Shown: positions 18,660 through 27,539, counted from the stretch's first letter. The stretch is DNA of 44,710 nt from CAYLPJ01 sp964385465 (GCA_964385465.1 CAYLPJ010000055.1:1-44710), one strand, 5' to 3'. Program-made: numbers and translations. Notes: a model not told the origin generated them from the sequence alone.

Positions 18660-20303
18660 CTATCGGCTGACAAGCCGCTTGAACGTCACGTCGTCCAAGA
18701 ACGCCGTGCCGGAGTGGACCGAGAAGCTGATCTTCACGTACGGGTCCCACGCCGGCGTGGTGAACTCGCAGGAGACTTTCTGCCAGCCGGGCTGGTCACC
18801 CGTGGCGGCGGTCGTCTTGTGCACGGCCATGGTGCGGGATTTCTCGTGGGGCCAGTCGCACACCTCGGCCGTCAGCCAGGCGCGGGTCCGGGTCGCGGGG
18901 GCGACATACTCCGGCAGGGGCGTCTTTTCGGCGTCTTTGCCCTCGAGCCGCGCGTTGGCCGCTCGGACCTTGGCCACAAGGGCCTCGTACGCCTGGCGGT
19001 AGGCCAGCCGGTCGGAGACGGACATGTCCTCCACTTTCAGCCAGCCCTCCAGCAGGTACGTCGCGTTCGGCCGAAGCGGGATGTTTGCGATGTCCGGTTG
19101 GAATGTCAGCAGCGGGCTGTTGGGCTGGCGTGAGCCGCGAAGGGCCAGCGACCGGCTGCCGCTGTGGGCGACTTCATCGGTAACGTCGGGCTCGGAGCCG
19201 CGAAACGCCATGCCGCGGACCGGCTCGCGGACGGAAACGGGCTGGCCCTCGAAGTCCTCGGCCCGCCCGAAACGGACGACCAGGGCGTTGTCTCGCCGCG
19301 TGCGGACGTGCGTCATGGAAGCGGCGAGGTGGCGGGTCATCTCGGGGGGCAGGCACAGCAGGCGCTCGGTGCCGCGGTAGACCTCCCAGTTGGCGTCGGT
19401 CCGCTCCATCTCGTCCGGGAAGCCGACGGCAACGTCGAAGAGGTTCCGGAGGTCGCGAACGGTCATGTTCGCGTCGCCGCAGCCGTCCTGGCGGGTGCGG
19501 GCGACAGACCAGCCGCTGCGGGTGTCCAGGAACGCCACGAACCCGCCGTCCCGCCAGGTGAGGGTCTCGTCGGGTCCGTCGGCGGCGGCGATGGTGTAGG
19601 AGTTGTTCGCCCAGCCGGCGAGATCCGTCCGCCCGCCGCCGGGGGTGTAGACCGTCCGGTCGTACCGCAGTCGCGTGGGCCAGCCGACGTAGCTGTTGGG
19701 GCAGAACGCCAGCGTCTTGAGCTTGCGGGGCGCCCGTTCGTGCTTGAGCAGCAGGTTGCGCCGCGCCTCGACGACGTAGCCGAACCGCGGGTCCACGTAC
19801 ACGTCGAAGCTGGCGACCATCTTCCAGTGGCGGTTCTCGTGGGCGCGGACCAGCGTGATCTTGTCCCCGCCGCCGCGGAAGTGATCCGTCCGTGTGATGT
19901 CGCTCAGGCCTGAAGGGGAGTACCGGACCTTGTGCTTGATGAAGGCGCCCGTCGGCAGGATCGGCCCGCGGATGTTGTCCAGGTGGTACCGCCCCGTCCG
20001 CAGAGAGATCACCGCCGGGGCCGTCGGCGGCGTGAACGCAAGGAGCTGAATGTGGTCGGCCGGGATCAGCGCGACGTAGCGGTCGCCGTCCATGATCACC
20101 CGCCACGTCCGTTTGACGAACTGCCGCCCGTCGTGAATCGTGAACGTCTTCTGCGAGTAGTGGAACCGCGGCTCGTGGCCGGCGAAGCGCGGCGCCAGCC
20201 GCAGCTTGGCCGCGAGGCGGTCGAGCTCATCCGGCGCGCGAACCTGTGCGGTCGCGGCCGGGATGAAGACAAGGAGTACCAACCAGGCGCTGAGGCGTCT
20301 CAT
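18660..20303 (-). CDS. Large exported protein with C-terminal carbohydrate-binding-like domain
   Basis: A 547-residue exported protein on the minus strand. The ATG at 20303 was chosen because GGAAGGGAA lies just upstream and MRRLSAWLVLLVFIPAATAQ is a clean signal peptide. The middle contains repeated beta segments such as RTWRVIMDGDRYVALIPADHIQL and DPRFGYVVEARRNLLLKHER. The last 170 residues (from about RGSEPDVTDEVAHSGSRSLAL to SFSVHSGTAFLDDVTF) look like a jelly-roll carbohydrate-binding module of the CBM4/9 type: a bound-ligand-style SGSRSL start, a W-rich centre and a terminal LDDV strand. No catalytic motif is visible. It follows the efflux adaptor by 70 bases and is convergent with the sulfatase. 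Confidence 0.75.
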   Translation of the reverse strand: MRRLSAWLVLLVFIPAATAQVRAPDELDRLAAKLRLAPRFAGHEPRFHYSQKTFTIHDGRQFVKRTWRVIMDGDRYVALIPADHIQLLAFTPPTAPAVISLRTGRYHLDNIRGPILPTGAFIKHKVRYSPSGLSDITRTDHFRGGGDKITLVRAHENRHWKMVASFDVYVDPRFGYVVEARRNLLLKHERAPRKLKTLAFCPNSYVGWPTRLRYDRTVYTPGGGRTDLAGWANNSYTIAAADGPDETLTWRDGGFVAFLDTRSGWSVARTRQDGCGDANMTVRDLRNLFDVAVGFPDEMERTDANWEVYRGTERLLCLPPEMTRHLAASMTHVRTRRDNALVVRFGRAEDFEGQPVSVREPVRGMAFRGSEPDVTDEVAHSGSRSLALRGSRQPNSPLLTFQPDIANIPLRPNATYLLEGWLKVEDMSVSDRLAYRQAYEALVAKVRAANARLEGKDAEKTPLPEYVAPATRTRAWLTAEVCDWPHEKSRTMAVHKTTAATGDQPGWQKVSCEFTTPAWDPYVKISFSVHSGTAFLDDVTFKRLVSR

Positions 20304-20373
20304 GAGATTCCCTTCCAAGCGTGCGCGGCAGCCGGCGGAGCATCAGCCCTTAAACAAGCTCAAGCTCGGGGGG

Positions 20374-21243
20374 TCACCGGTGTTCCTGTTGCGCGGCGGG
20401 GGGTGTCCGTTGGGTAGCGGCGGGCCTGTTGCCGGCGCGGGGAATCCGCACGGTCACCTGCTCGCCGGCGGGGCGGCCGGCGGGATTGGGAAACTCGACG
20501 CGGACCTCGAGCGTCTCGCTGGCTGCGTCGGCGACGGCGGCGACGCGGATGATCTTCGCCTTCCCGGCCGAGCCGTCGGCAAACCGCACGGTAACCGGGT
20601 GCCCGGGCCTCAGCGAACGGGCCAGGCGTACGGGGGCGGGGACGTCGATCCATAGCGGATCGGTTCGAACGAGGCGGATGACGGGCACGAGGGCGTCGAC
20701 GGCCTCCCCGGCGCGGCGGTGGACGCGCTCGATCAGCCCGCCGACGGGCGCCGTCAACTGCATTCGCTTCAGCAGAAGGGCGGCCTCGGCATGGCGTATG
20801 CGGGCCTCGGCCAGATCGAACCGGGCCGAGGCCAGCGCCAGGCGGGCAAGGGCGGCCTCGAGCTTGGCCTCGTCCAACTCCCGCTGCGGCGCGGCGTCGT
20901 CGGTGAAGGCCTTGCGGACCTCGGCGAAGACGGCTTCCTTGCGGGCGAGCTGGAGCTCGGCGACTTGCACGTCCGTGTCGTCCTCGGCCCGGGCCTTGAG
21001 CAGGTCCACCCGTAAGCGTTCCAGGCTGTCGTCCAGGCGGGCGAGAAGGTCGCCGGCACGGACCGGACGGCCCTCCTCGGCCGGGAGGGCGGCGATGCGG
21101 CCCGGCGTAGTGAACGAAAGCGTCAGGTCCTCGCTGGGCGCGGTGACGGCGGCGACCTCGGCCGGGGCGTTCGGCTCGGCGTCGGCGATGGCGGCAGGCG
21201 GGGCGGCCAGCACGAGGCACAAGGCCATTCCAGCGGCGGTCAT
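20374..21243 (-). CDS. Periplasmic adaptor subunit of a tripartite efflux or export system (HlyD/RND type)
   Basis: A 289-residue periplasmic membrane-fusion protein, minus strand, with AGAGGA 6 bases before the ATG. A short signal sequence (ALCLVLAAPPAAIAD) is followed by the first lipoyl half (GRIAALPAEEGRPVRAGDLLARLD), a helical hairpin (about residues 72-165, with heptad-like Leu/Ala), the second lipoyl half (LTAPVGGLIERVHRRAGEAVDA) and a beta-barrel (DPLWIDVPAPVRLARSLRPGHPVTVRF). It would bridge an inner-membrane transporter to the outer-membrane channel encoded just upstream. No RND, ABC or MFS partner is present in the window. Confidence 0.87.
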   Translation of the reverse strand: MTAAGMALCLVLAAPPAAIADAEPNAPAEVAAVTAPSEDLTLSFTTPGRIAALPAEEGRPVRAGDLLARLDDSLERLRVDLLKARAEDDTDVQVAELQLARKEAVFAEVRKAFTDDAAPQRELDEAKLEAALARLALASARFDLAEARIRHAEAALLLKRMQLTAPVGGLIERVHRRAGEAVDALVPVIRLVRTDPLWIDVPAPVRLARSLRPGHPVTVRFADGSAGKAKIIRVAAVADAASETLEVRVEFPNPAGRPAGEQVTVRIPRAGNRPAATQRTPPAAQQEHR

Positions 21244-21260
21244 GTCGTGTCCTCTAACGA

Positions 21261-21295
21261 CCGAGAGCCCCCGGGCTGCGGCCGGGGGCTCTCGG
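21261..21295 (-). promoter_or_regulatory. Perfect 14-bp stem-loop between outer-membrane channel and adaptor genes
   Basis: CCGAGAGCCCCCGG (21261-21274) and its exact complement (21282-21295) enclose a 7-base loop. It lies in the 75-base gap, directly upstream of the adaptor ribosome site. There is no T-run after the stem on the minus strand, so it is more likely an mRNA-processing, stability or attenuation element than a simple terminator. Confidence 0.6.
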
Positions 21296-21318
21296 AGACG
21301 GGGCGTGCAGAACGCCGG

Positions 21319-23193
21319 TCAGTCGGCCGGCTGAGTGGCGGGCATCTCCATCACCTTCGGCTCGGTCGCCTCGACCGGGGTGGTGGGTTCCGGCGGCAGC
21401 GTCGAGCTGCCCGTCGGTGCCGCGGCCCCGCCGGCGGCGGGCTGCAGCCGCATCTTGGGCAGGCCGTCGGCGTCTTCGCCCTCGACCATGGCGATATTCT
21501 CGTACTTCAGCAGCGTGCCCTGGGCCCGCTGGAGGTTGAGCATCGCAACGTTGTAGATGACCGCGGCGCGGGCGAACTCCTGCTCGGCGACTGCCAGGCG
21601 GTCCTGGGCCTCCAGCAGCAACTGGAGGTAGTTGATCGCCCCCTTGCCGTCGGCGCCGGCGTGGCTCTCCCACCGCTTGCTCAGCACCCGGAGATCCTCG
21701 TTGGCGGCCTGGAGGCTCTCGTAGCGGCTGTTCATCTCGCGGTAGGCCGCACCCATCTCGCGGGCGGCGATCTTGACCTCCAACAGCACGGTGTCCACCG
21801 TGGTCTGGATCTGGGCAAGCTGCTGGCGGATCTCAAGCCGCCGCCGGCGGTAGCGCGCACGGGCGGCGTTGTTCTCGACGGGGAAGTCGAACTTTGCCCC
21901 GACCAGGAAGCCCGGATGGGCCTCCCATTCCTCGTCGTAGCCCTCGAAGAGGCACCCCGCCTCGTCCAGCCCCGAGATCGACGTCGAGAGGATCAGGTCC
22001 AACTGGGGCAGCAGCTCGTTCTTGGCCATGTCCTTCCGGACGGCCGCGGTCTTCAACTGGAGGAACGCCTGGCGAATCTCCGGGCGGTTCTCGATGGCCG
22101 TCGTGGCCGCGTCTTTCAGCGAAACGTCCATGCCCGCCGTGCTGGGGGCGGCGCCGGGGATCAGCTCCGCGGTCGGCCCGGCGAGGAGGTCGGGATCGTT
22201 GGTCAGTGCCTTGATGCGGTCCTCGGCATTCTTGATGGCGGCTTCTGCGCGAACGAGTTCGGCGCGGCGTTTGGCCAGGGCGGCCTTGGCCCGCATCCGC
22301 TCGCCCTCGATGGCGTCGATGTCCTTGCGCTTTTCGAGCTTGCCCAGCAGGGAGCCGGTCTCGTCGGCGAGCTTCTTCTTCTGGACCCACGTCGCGCGGG
22401 CGAGGTAGAGGTTCCAGTAGGCCCGGCTGAGTTGGAGCAGGTGGCTCTCGGTCTGGCGGATGAACTCGTTGCGTGCAATCTCGCTGTCGATCTTGGCGAT
22501 GCGAATCAGGCTGCGGTTGTACTCGATCCCGCCGCCGCGGAGCAGCGGCTGGACGACCGTCAGCGCCAGGACGGCCGACGACTGCCGCTCGGGGACGAAG
22601 AAGACCGAGTTGTTGTGCGTCCGCCCGAGCTTCTGAGAAAGCGTCACGTCGGCGCCGGTGAGGAGCTTCTTCTTGACGCCGCCTTCGAGGGAGTAGTCCC
22701 ACTGTTTGAAGCGATCCGGCCCGCCGGTGGTCAGCGTGCTGCCGACCGGCTCGTCCACGTACTCGTAGGCGGTATCAACGAACAGGTGCGTGTCGAACTC
22801 GCCGCGGGCTTCCTGGATCCCCGTCTGGCGGATCAGCGGGATGTCGCTGAAGACCTTGATCTGCGCGCTGTTGGCCAGGGCGCTGGCGAACAGGTCCTCG
22901 GGGGCGTGGGTGGCCGGCTTGGAGTCGGCGAAAAGCTGCCCGGAGACCTGGTCGGCCCACCACGGCGAGAAGCCGCCGGGAACCGGCTGTCCGGCGGGCG
23001 TGCCGAGGGATTTCTCGGCCATGGCGAGCGTTTCGGCGTGCTGGTGGAACTCCCCGGCGAGGCGGCGCTGCGTCGCGCGACCGAAGGCCTCGTCCCGCTG
23101 GTCGAAGTGGCTCTGGCAGGACGCCAGCACCCATGGCGCGATGGCCAGAAGGGGCAGCAGCCCCCGCATGCGTCTCGTGACAGTGGCATTCAT
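21319..23193 (-). CDS. TolC-family outer-membrane efflux lipoprotein
   Basis: A 624-residue outer-membrane channel protein. The ATG at 23193 has AAGGAG about 9 bases upstream. The N-terminus carries a lipobox (LASC, Cys26), so it is probably lipidated. Two long helical halves with TolC-like patterns are visible, for example VVQPLLRGGGIEYNRSLIRIAK and ENRPEIRQAFLQLKTAAVRKDMAKNELLPQLDL, the latter being the usual conserved NRPE...LLPQLDL motif. The C-terminus is Pro/Thr/Glu-rich and disordered. Family members usually have 420-500 residues, so the extra length is at both ends. It precedes the adaptor gene in the same operon direction. Confidence 0.9.
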   Translation of the reverse strand: MNATVTRRMRGLLPLLAIAPWVLASCQSHFDQRDEAFGRATQRRLAGEFHQHAETLAMAEKSLGTPAGQPVPGGFSPWWADQVSGQLFADSKPATHAPEDLFASALANSAQIKVFSDIPLIRQTGIQEARGEFDTHLFVDTAYEYVDEPVGSTLTTGGPDRFKQWDYSLEGGVKKKLLTGADVTLSQKLGRTHNNSVFFVPERQSSAVLALTVVQPLLRGGGIEYNRSLIRIAKIDSEIARNEFIRQTESHLLQLSRAYWNLYLARATWVQKKKLADETGSLLGKLEKRKDIDAIEGERMRAKAALAKRRAELVRAEAAIKNAEDRIKALTNDPDLLAGPTAELIPGAAPSTAGMDVSLKDAATTAIENRPEIRQAFLQLKTAAVRKDMAKNELLPQLDLILSTSISGLDEAGCLFEGYDEEWEAHPGFLVGAKFDFPVENNAARARYRRRRLEIRQQLAQIQTTVDTVLLEVKIAAREMGAAYREMNSRYESLQAANEDLRVLSKRWESHAGADGKGAINYLQLLLEAQDRLAVAEQEFARAAVIYNVAMLNLQRAQGTLLKYENIAMVEGEDADGLPKMRLQPAAGGAAAPTGSSTLPPEPTTPVEATEPKVMEMPATQPAD

Positions 23194-23297
23194 TCTGTCG
23201 GCTCTCCTTAGCTTGCCAGGCAATTGGCGTTGTCAGTGTTTCTGGCACCCCGGCCGAACGGCGCCCGCATGCCGTGGGCGGCGCGGCGCAACGGCGG

Positions 23298-25121
23298 CTA
23301 TGTGCCGCTGGCCGTCGCCGGCTGCGCGAGGGACTCGAACGGATACGCGCTCCAGCCCAGCGTGATCGGATGCAGGCTGGCGGCGCGGAGGGCGTTGAAG
23401 GCGTTGTCGTTGGCCCGGTTGCCCGTGACGTTCTCCACCGTGAGCTGCTCGGAGACGAACGTGCCGCCCTGGATCGCCGGGACGAAGTACGTCCGCAGGT
23501 TGTAGCCCGCGTCGGCCAGTCCGCCGTAGGAGGGGGCGTAGGTCTGCCGCAGCACGATTGTGTGGGGCTCGTCCTCGATGGTCGTGTTGAAGAAGCTCGT
23601 CGCCCAGTTGCCCGCCGCGTCCGCCACCGCCGACTCGCTGCCGATCAGGTCGCCCCGGGCATTGTAGACGTCCACCGACAGCGTCGCGCCCGGCTGGGCC
23701 GTGCCGCTGTACAGCGGCTGGAACGCCATCTGCCGGACCACGTCCGGCTCCTCGACCGGCCCGCCGCGGCGCCAGTCGTTGAAGACGTCCCAGCGGTAGG
23801 GCGTTTCGGCCGGCAGGATCACCTCCGCCGGGTCGGAGATCGGCGCCGACAGCTCGTTCGGCCCGCCGTTCGAGCCGGCCACGTACGTGCACGTCGCCGT
23901 GTTGATGTGCGAGCCCGGGTCGTACCCGGCCACCACGGCCAGATCGTACGTGAGAACCAGAATGTTGTTGCCGTTGTCCGGCACGTCCGGCTCGTAAGGG
24001 CCGACGGCGGCGCCTGTTCCCGGAACGGAATCGGCAGGGTCGACCAGTTCGATGCCCTGGGCGTCGAAGAGCGCCTCGGCCGCCGGGCCGGCGAAGCCGG
24101 GATCGACGGGGTTGTAGGTGACCGGGTTGCCGGCCCCGTCGCTGACGAAGAGGTTCAGCCCCGCGCCGCCGGTGGGGATCTCGAATCCGTCGGGGATCGT
24201 GTCGGTGATCTGGATGTCGTAGGCGCCCAGTTCGTTGCCGCCGCTGTTCTCGACGATGATCGCGAACGACACGAGGTTGCCCGGGCTGACCTGTGAGATG
24301 GTCAGGTCGCTGTCGACGGGCGTGGTGGGCAGGCTGGTGGATTCGATGGTTTGCCCCGAGAACCGCACGCCGGCGGAGGCGGGGGGCGAGAAGACCACGG
24401 GCCCGACCACGCCGGGGTTGTAGGCCCCGGGCGCCTGGCTGCTGACCACGCCCTTGGTGATCGCCAGGTCCGGCTCGGGCACGTAGGTGTAGGTGATCGT
24501 GGCGACGAAGTTGAACGTCGGGGCGGGGTTCACGCCGGAGATGAATGATCCGACGTTGGTGACCAGGGAGGCCTCGACCTCGCTGTCGAAGTTGATGGTG
24601 AGGTTCCCGGCGCCCACGAAGGGGGACAGGTCCGTCGGGGGGCTGGTCAGCGAGTCCGCGTCGTCGGTGGTCGAGGACGTGCCGGTCAGCGTGAAGTCGT
24701 CCCCCGTGCCGATGGTGGGGGGAAAAGCGTCGTCGTTGGGGCCGACCGTGCCGGGCGGATCGGGCGTGGGGGCGCCGGCCTCGCTTGCGGTGGCATCGAG
24801 ATTTGGAAAGGTCTGGGCGCCGTACTGGAAGTTGAACGCCCGCGTGCCGATCGTCAGGTCCACGTCGGCGGCGACGTCGTCTTCATTGTCGAAGACGTGC
24901 ACGCCGCCGAAGGAGTTCAGCGTGATCGACAGGTCCACGGTCTTCAGCGTCCGCGAGCCGCTCTCGTCGTCGAACTGCGGAACGTTGAAGTTCCCGCTGT
25001 CGCCGGCGCTGAAATCCAGCCCGCCGTTGTCGACGGTAACCACATACGTCTCGGTGGCCGTCAAGGCGGTCAGCAGAATACGGTTCTCGAGGCCCTCGAA
25101 AAGAATGCGTTGAGCGTTCAC
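23298..25121 (-). CDS. Surface protein: FEGLENRILL motif, choice-of-anchor E domain, DUF11-type repeat
   Basis: A 607-residue protein starting at a GTG preceded by GAGGG. The N-terminus carries FEGLENRILLTA, a variant of the FEPLEPRxLLS motif found near the start of many large planctomycete surface proteins; a normal signal peptide is absent. Residues about 25-205 form a choice-of-anchor E domain (NFNVPQFDDESGSRTLKTVDL, GGVHVFDNEDDVAADV, FNFVATITYTYVPEPD). A DUF11-like repeat follows (DLAITKG ... VSFAIIVENSGGNELGAYDIQITDTIPDGFE). The C-terminal part, including ARGDLIGSESAVADAAGNW, looks like a further beta domain. There is no PEP-CTERM signal. It is paralogous in its first domain to the gene upstream. 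Confidence 0.82.
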   Translation of the reverse strand: MNAQRILFEGLENRILLTALTATETYVVTVDNGGLDFSAGDSGNFNVPQFDDESGSRTLKTVDLSITLNSFGGVHVFDNEDDVAADVDLTIGTRAFNFQYGAQTFPNLDATASEAGAPTPDPPGTVGPNDDAFPPTIGTGDDFTLTGTSSTTDDADSLTSPPTDLSPFVGAGNLTINFDSEVEASLVTNVGSFISGVNPAPTFNFVATITYTYVPEPDLAITKGVVSSQAPGAYNPGVVGPVVFSPPASAGVRFSGQTIESTSLPTTPVDSDLTISQVSPGNLVSFAIIVENSGGNELGAYDIQITDTIPDGFEIPTGGAGLNLFVSDGAGNPVTYNPVDPGFAGPAAEALFDAQGIELVDPADSVPGTGAAVGPYEPDVPDNGNNILVLTYDLAVVAGYDPGSHINTATCTYVAGSNGGPNELSAPISDPAEVILPAETPYRWDVFNDWRRGGPVEEPDVVRQMAFQPLYSGTAQPGATLSVDVYNARGDLIGSESAVADAAGNWATSFFNTTIEDEPHTIVLRQTYAPSYGGLADAGYNLRTYFVPAIQGGTFVSEQLTVENVTGNRANDNAFNALRAASLHPITLGWSAYPFESLAQPATASGT

Positions 25122-25242
25122 CTTCGGCCCTCTTCTCGACGTGCTGCTCGCCCGCGCACCGAGCCCGGCCGCCCGTCCTTAGGCTGCCGCTAGGTCCCGG
25201 CCGCACCGGTTCGGAAGATAGCTTCCCAGGAAATCGCCCGGC

Positions 25243-25271
25243 ATTCTATGTCCCTCGCCGAGCTTACGCAA
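25243..25271 (-). promoter_or_regulatory. Candidate promoter for the FEGLENRILL surface-protein gene
   Basis: On the minus strand a TTGCGT box (25266-25271) and TAGAAT (25243-25248) are separated by 17 bases. The -10 box matches in five of six positions, the -35 in only three. The leader to the GTG at 25121 would be about 115 bases. Confidence 0.4.
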
Positions 25272-25356
25272 TGAGGCAAAGGGGATTTTTCTCCCGTGTG
25301 CGCTAGGAGATACGAGCCGGCCGGAATCTACGCCCCGGACGAACGGCGCAGCAAAC

Positions 25357-25386
25357 GGCGACCCCGCCGGGAAAGGCGGGGCCGCC
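25357..25386 (-). terminator. Stem-loop downstream of the PEP-CTERM choice-of-anchor gene
   Basis: GGCGACCCCGCC (25357-25368) and GGCGGGGCCGCC (25375-25386) pair over 12 positions with one mismatch and a 6-base loop. It lies about 40 bases after the stop of the minus-strand gene at 25428. No T-run is visible, so it is a GC-type terminator candidate. The rest of the 306-base gap 25122-25427 holds only the promoter listed at 25243. Confidence 0.5.
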
Positions 25387-25427
25387 GGGAGCGTCGAAGT
25401 CACGCAACCACGAGGGTGGTGTAAGGT

Positions 25428-26213
25428 CTACAGCGCCGGACGGCGTCGCCGGCGCCTCAGGAGGACGAAGGCCCCGCCGCCGAGCAGTGCGATGGAGACT
25501 GGCTCGGGGATGCCGCCTTCGTAGATGTACTGCACGCGGGCCCGGAAATCGAACTGCGTCGGGTTGGCGGACACCGTGAAGGGGGCGAACGTCGTGTTGT
25601 AGGTGGCGATCGTGTCGCTGTCGAAGGTCCAGGTGATCTCGCCGTCGCCGACGTACTCATCGAGGTTCTGGTCGATGGTCGCCGAGTCGAGGTCCTGCCC
25701 GTCGTTGAGGCCGACCGTCAGGCAGTCGGTGCCGGCGAAATCCGGGAAGAACCCCTCGGCCGGGTCGTCGGGATCGACGAAATGGCTGTTGCTGTCCTTG
25801 GGGATGACCAGCACGACCAGCGGCGCGGTGGACAGGGCGTTGTCGACGGTGATCCCCGCGCCGACGGTGGCGGTGGCATTGCCGCCCGAGGACCCATCCT
25901 CGTTCTCCACGTAGATGCGTCCGCCGAAGGCCCAGCCCTCGACGATCAGCGTCACCGCTTGCAGGGCGCGCGTACCGCCCTGGGTGTCGAACTGCGGCAG
26001 GGAGAACGAGCCGGTGTCGTTGACGCTGAATGGCCCGCCTGGGTTGGCGTTGGCGTCCCGGCTGTCGTATTCATACCATACCGGGTTGGCGTTGGGGTCG
26101 CTGCTTAGGATGTCCCCGCTCGCCGTGGGCGCGCACCACAAGCCCGATAGGGCTATCATCAGCGCACAGCCTACAGCGATACCGCCTCCTCCTCGCGTGA
26201 GCACGTTGAGCAT
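25428..26213 (-). CDS. Choice-of-anchor E protein with PEP-CTERM sorting signal
   Basis: A 261-residue exported protein with GAGGAG 7 bases before the ATG. A signal sequence (IAVGCALMIALSGLWCAPTASG) is followed by a choice-of-anchor E domain (GSFSLPQFDTQGGTRALQAVTLIVEGW, GGRIYVENEDGS, FDFRARVQYIYEG) and a C-terminal PEP-CTERM signal (IPEPVSIALLGGGAFVLLRRRRRR). The domain aligns closely with the first domain of the downstream 607-residue protein. It is expected to be processed by an exosortase and held at the surface. It has its own promoter candidate (26303-26330). Confidence 0.88.
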   Translation of the reverse strand: MLNVLTRGGGGIAVGCALMIALSGLWCAPTASGDILSSDPNANPVWYEYDSRDANANPGGPFSVNDTGSFSLPQFDTQGGTRALQAVTLIVEGWAFGGRIYVENEDGSSGGNATATVGAGITVDNALSTAPLVVLVIPKDSNSHFVDPDDPAEGFFPDFAGTDCLTVGLNDGQDLDSATIDQNLDEYVGDGEITWTFDSDTIATYNTTFAPFTVSANPTQFDFRARVQYIYEGGIPEPVSIALLGGGAFVLLRRRRRRPAL

Positions 26214-26231
26214 TTGAGCATTCTCCTCTCT

Positions 26232-26246
26232 TCAACGCTCCGTTGA
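26232..26246 (-). promoter_or_regulatory. Small hairpin in the 5' leader of the choice-of-anchor E gene
   Basis: TCAACG (26232-26237) and CGTTGA (26241-26246) form a 6-bp stem with a 3-base loop just upstream of the ribosome site. The motif TGCTCAA is repeated on the minus strand in this leader and across the start codon. It could affect translation; function is inferred. Confidence 0.3.
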
Positions 26247-26302
26247 GCACTTGCGACGGCCGGGTTGAGCTGCCCGACTCCTCGCTTCAGAACGCAAGTT
26301 GT

Positions 26303-26330
26303 ATTCTACCGCAATTGCGGCATCCGTCAA
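26303..26330 (-). promoter_or_regulatory. Sigma-70-like promoter with a palindromic spacer
   Basis: On the minus strand TTGACG (26325-26330) and TAGAAT (26303-26308) are 16 bases apart, each five of six to consensus. The spacer contains the perfect 12-bp palindrome CCGCAATTGCGG (26309-26320), a likely operator. The leader to the ATG at 26213 would be about 83 bases. The remainder of the gap 26331-26624 upstream of ispE shows nothing else I can support. Confidence 0.6.
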
Positions 26331-26624
26331 GTGGTTTTCCGGACCGAAAATTCGCCAAAGCTGCCGACATATCGTAGCATGCCCCCGATGGGCACGCTCC
26401 CGACGCCGCAACCCCCGCCACAAGGCGGCCGCGACGCCCCGGAGCCGGTCCGTTGGAGAGCCCTCCCGGGCCGCTGCGCCCGGGCGCTGCTCTCCTGTAC
26501 CTTCCAGTGTATGCGACCCCTCGAATGCGTCAAGGGGGATTCGCCTCCGCATGAGCCGATTCCCCCAGCCATGGTAGGGCATGTTGCCCGTTGCATTCCC
26601 GCACGTCGCGGCGATGATGCGGGT

Positions 26625-27539
26625 ATGACGCCCGCACGACTGGACAACCCGCTGCCGCCGCGACCGAGATGCACACGACGCGGCAACGAGCTCCTTCTCG
26701 CCGCACCGGCCAAGATCAACCTTGACCTGCTCGTGGGCCCCCCACGCGAGGACGGGTTTCACCCGCTGGACTCGGTCGTCGCCAAGGTCACGCTGTACGA
26801 TAGGATCATCCTGCGGCCGCGGGCTGATAGCGAGATCCGCCTCCGCTGCCGCGGCGCCGACTGCGGGCCATCGGAGGACAACCTCGCCGTCCGCGCCGCC
26901 CGACTGCTGGCGGACCGGCGAACCCCCGCCGGGGGCGTGGACATCGATCTGGCCAAGAGCATTCCCCCGGGGGCCGGGCTGGGCGGCGGCTCGTCGGATG
27001 CCGCGGCCGTGCTGGCCGGGCTGGATGAGCTCTGGGGCCTTGGCATGTCCCCCGAGGCCCTCTCGGGGGCCGCGGCCGGTCTCGGCAGCGACGTGCCCCT
27101 GTTCCTCGCCGGCCCCGCCGCCCGCATGACCGGGCGAGGCGAATGCCTCCAGCCCGTGAGGGTTCACCCGTTCGTGGCGGTGCTCTATACCCCGCCGGTG
27201 GTCTGCCCGACGGCCGCGGTCTACCGCGCGTTCGACGCCCTTGGCGACGGGGAGGGCTTCGCCGGGCGGGACCTGCCGGACCTCGCCTCGGATCCGCCGA
27301 GCACCTGGCGGGCCGGCCTGCGCAACGACCTCGCCGCCGCGGCCGAGGCCGTCAGCGAGAACTTCGCCGACCACCGCCGCCGCTTCGCCGAGGCCGTCGG
27401 CATCCCCGCTGGGGTCACGGGCAGCGGCAGCGGGCTCTTCGCCCTGTGCGACGACGCCCCCGAGGCCGCCGAGGCCCTGGCCCGCCTTCCGGACGACATC
27501 GCCGCGCGCACGCGGATCGTCGCGGGCAACCCGTGGTAG
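26625..27539 (+). CDS. ispE: 4-diphosphocytidyl-2-C-methyl-D-erythritol kinase
   Basis: A 304-residue GHMP-superfamily kinase of the non-mevalonate isoprenoid pathway. It phosphorylates the 2-hydroxyl of CDP-methylerythritol with ATP. Motifs: APAKINLDL near the N-terminus, GFHPLDSVV, the ATP-binding PPGAGLGGGSSDAAA, LGSDVPLFLAG, and GVTGSGSGLFAL near the C-terminus. Length is normal. The frame is open further upstream; the ATG at 26625 was chosen because homologues begin shortly before the PAKINL motif, but the ribosome site is weak and the ATG at 26571 is possible. It ends 15 bases from the stop of the convergent exported coiled-coil gene. Confidence 0.94.
   Translation: MTPARLDNPLPPRPRCTRRGNELLLAAPAKINLDLLVGPPREDGFHPLDSVVAKVTLYDRIILRPRADSEIRLRCRGADCGPSEDNLAVRAARLLADRRTPAGGVDIDLAKSIPPGAGLGGGSSDAAAVLAGLDELWGLGMSPEALSGAAAGLGSDVPLFLAGPAARMTGRGECLQPVRVHPFVAVLYTPPVVCPTAAVYRAFDALGDGEGFAGRDLPDLASDPPSTWRAGLRNDLAAAAEAVSENFADHRRRFAEAVGIPAGVTGSGSGLFALCDDAPEAAEALARLPDDIAARTRIVAGNPW

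Noticed and set aside
23262..23280. Terminator after the 607-residue surface-protein gene
   Set aside because: Only a 7-bp stem with one G-T pair and no T-run; too weak to list.
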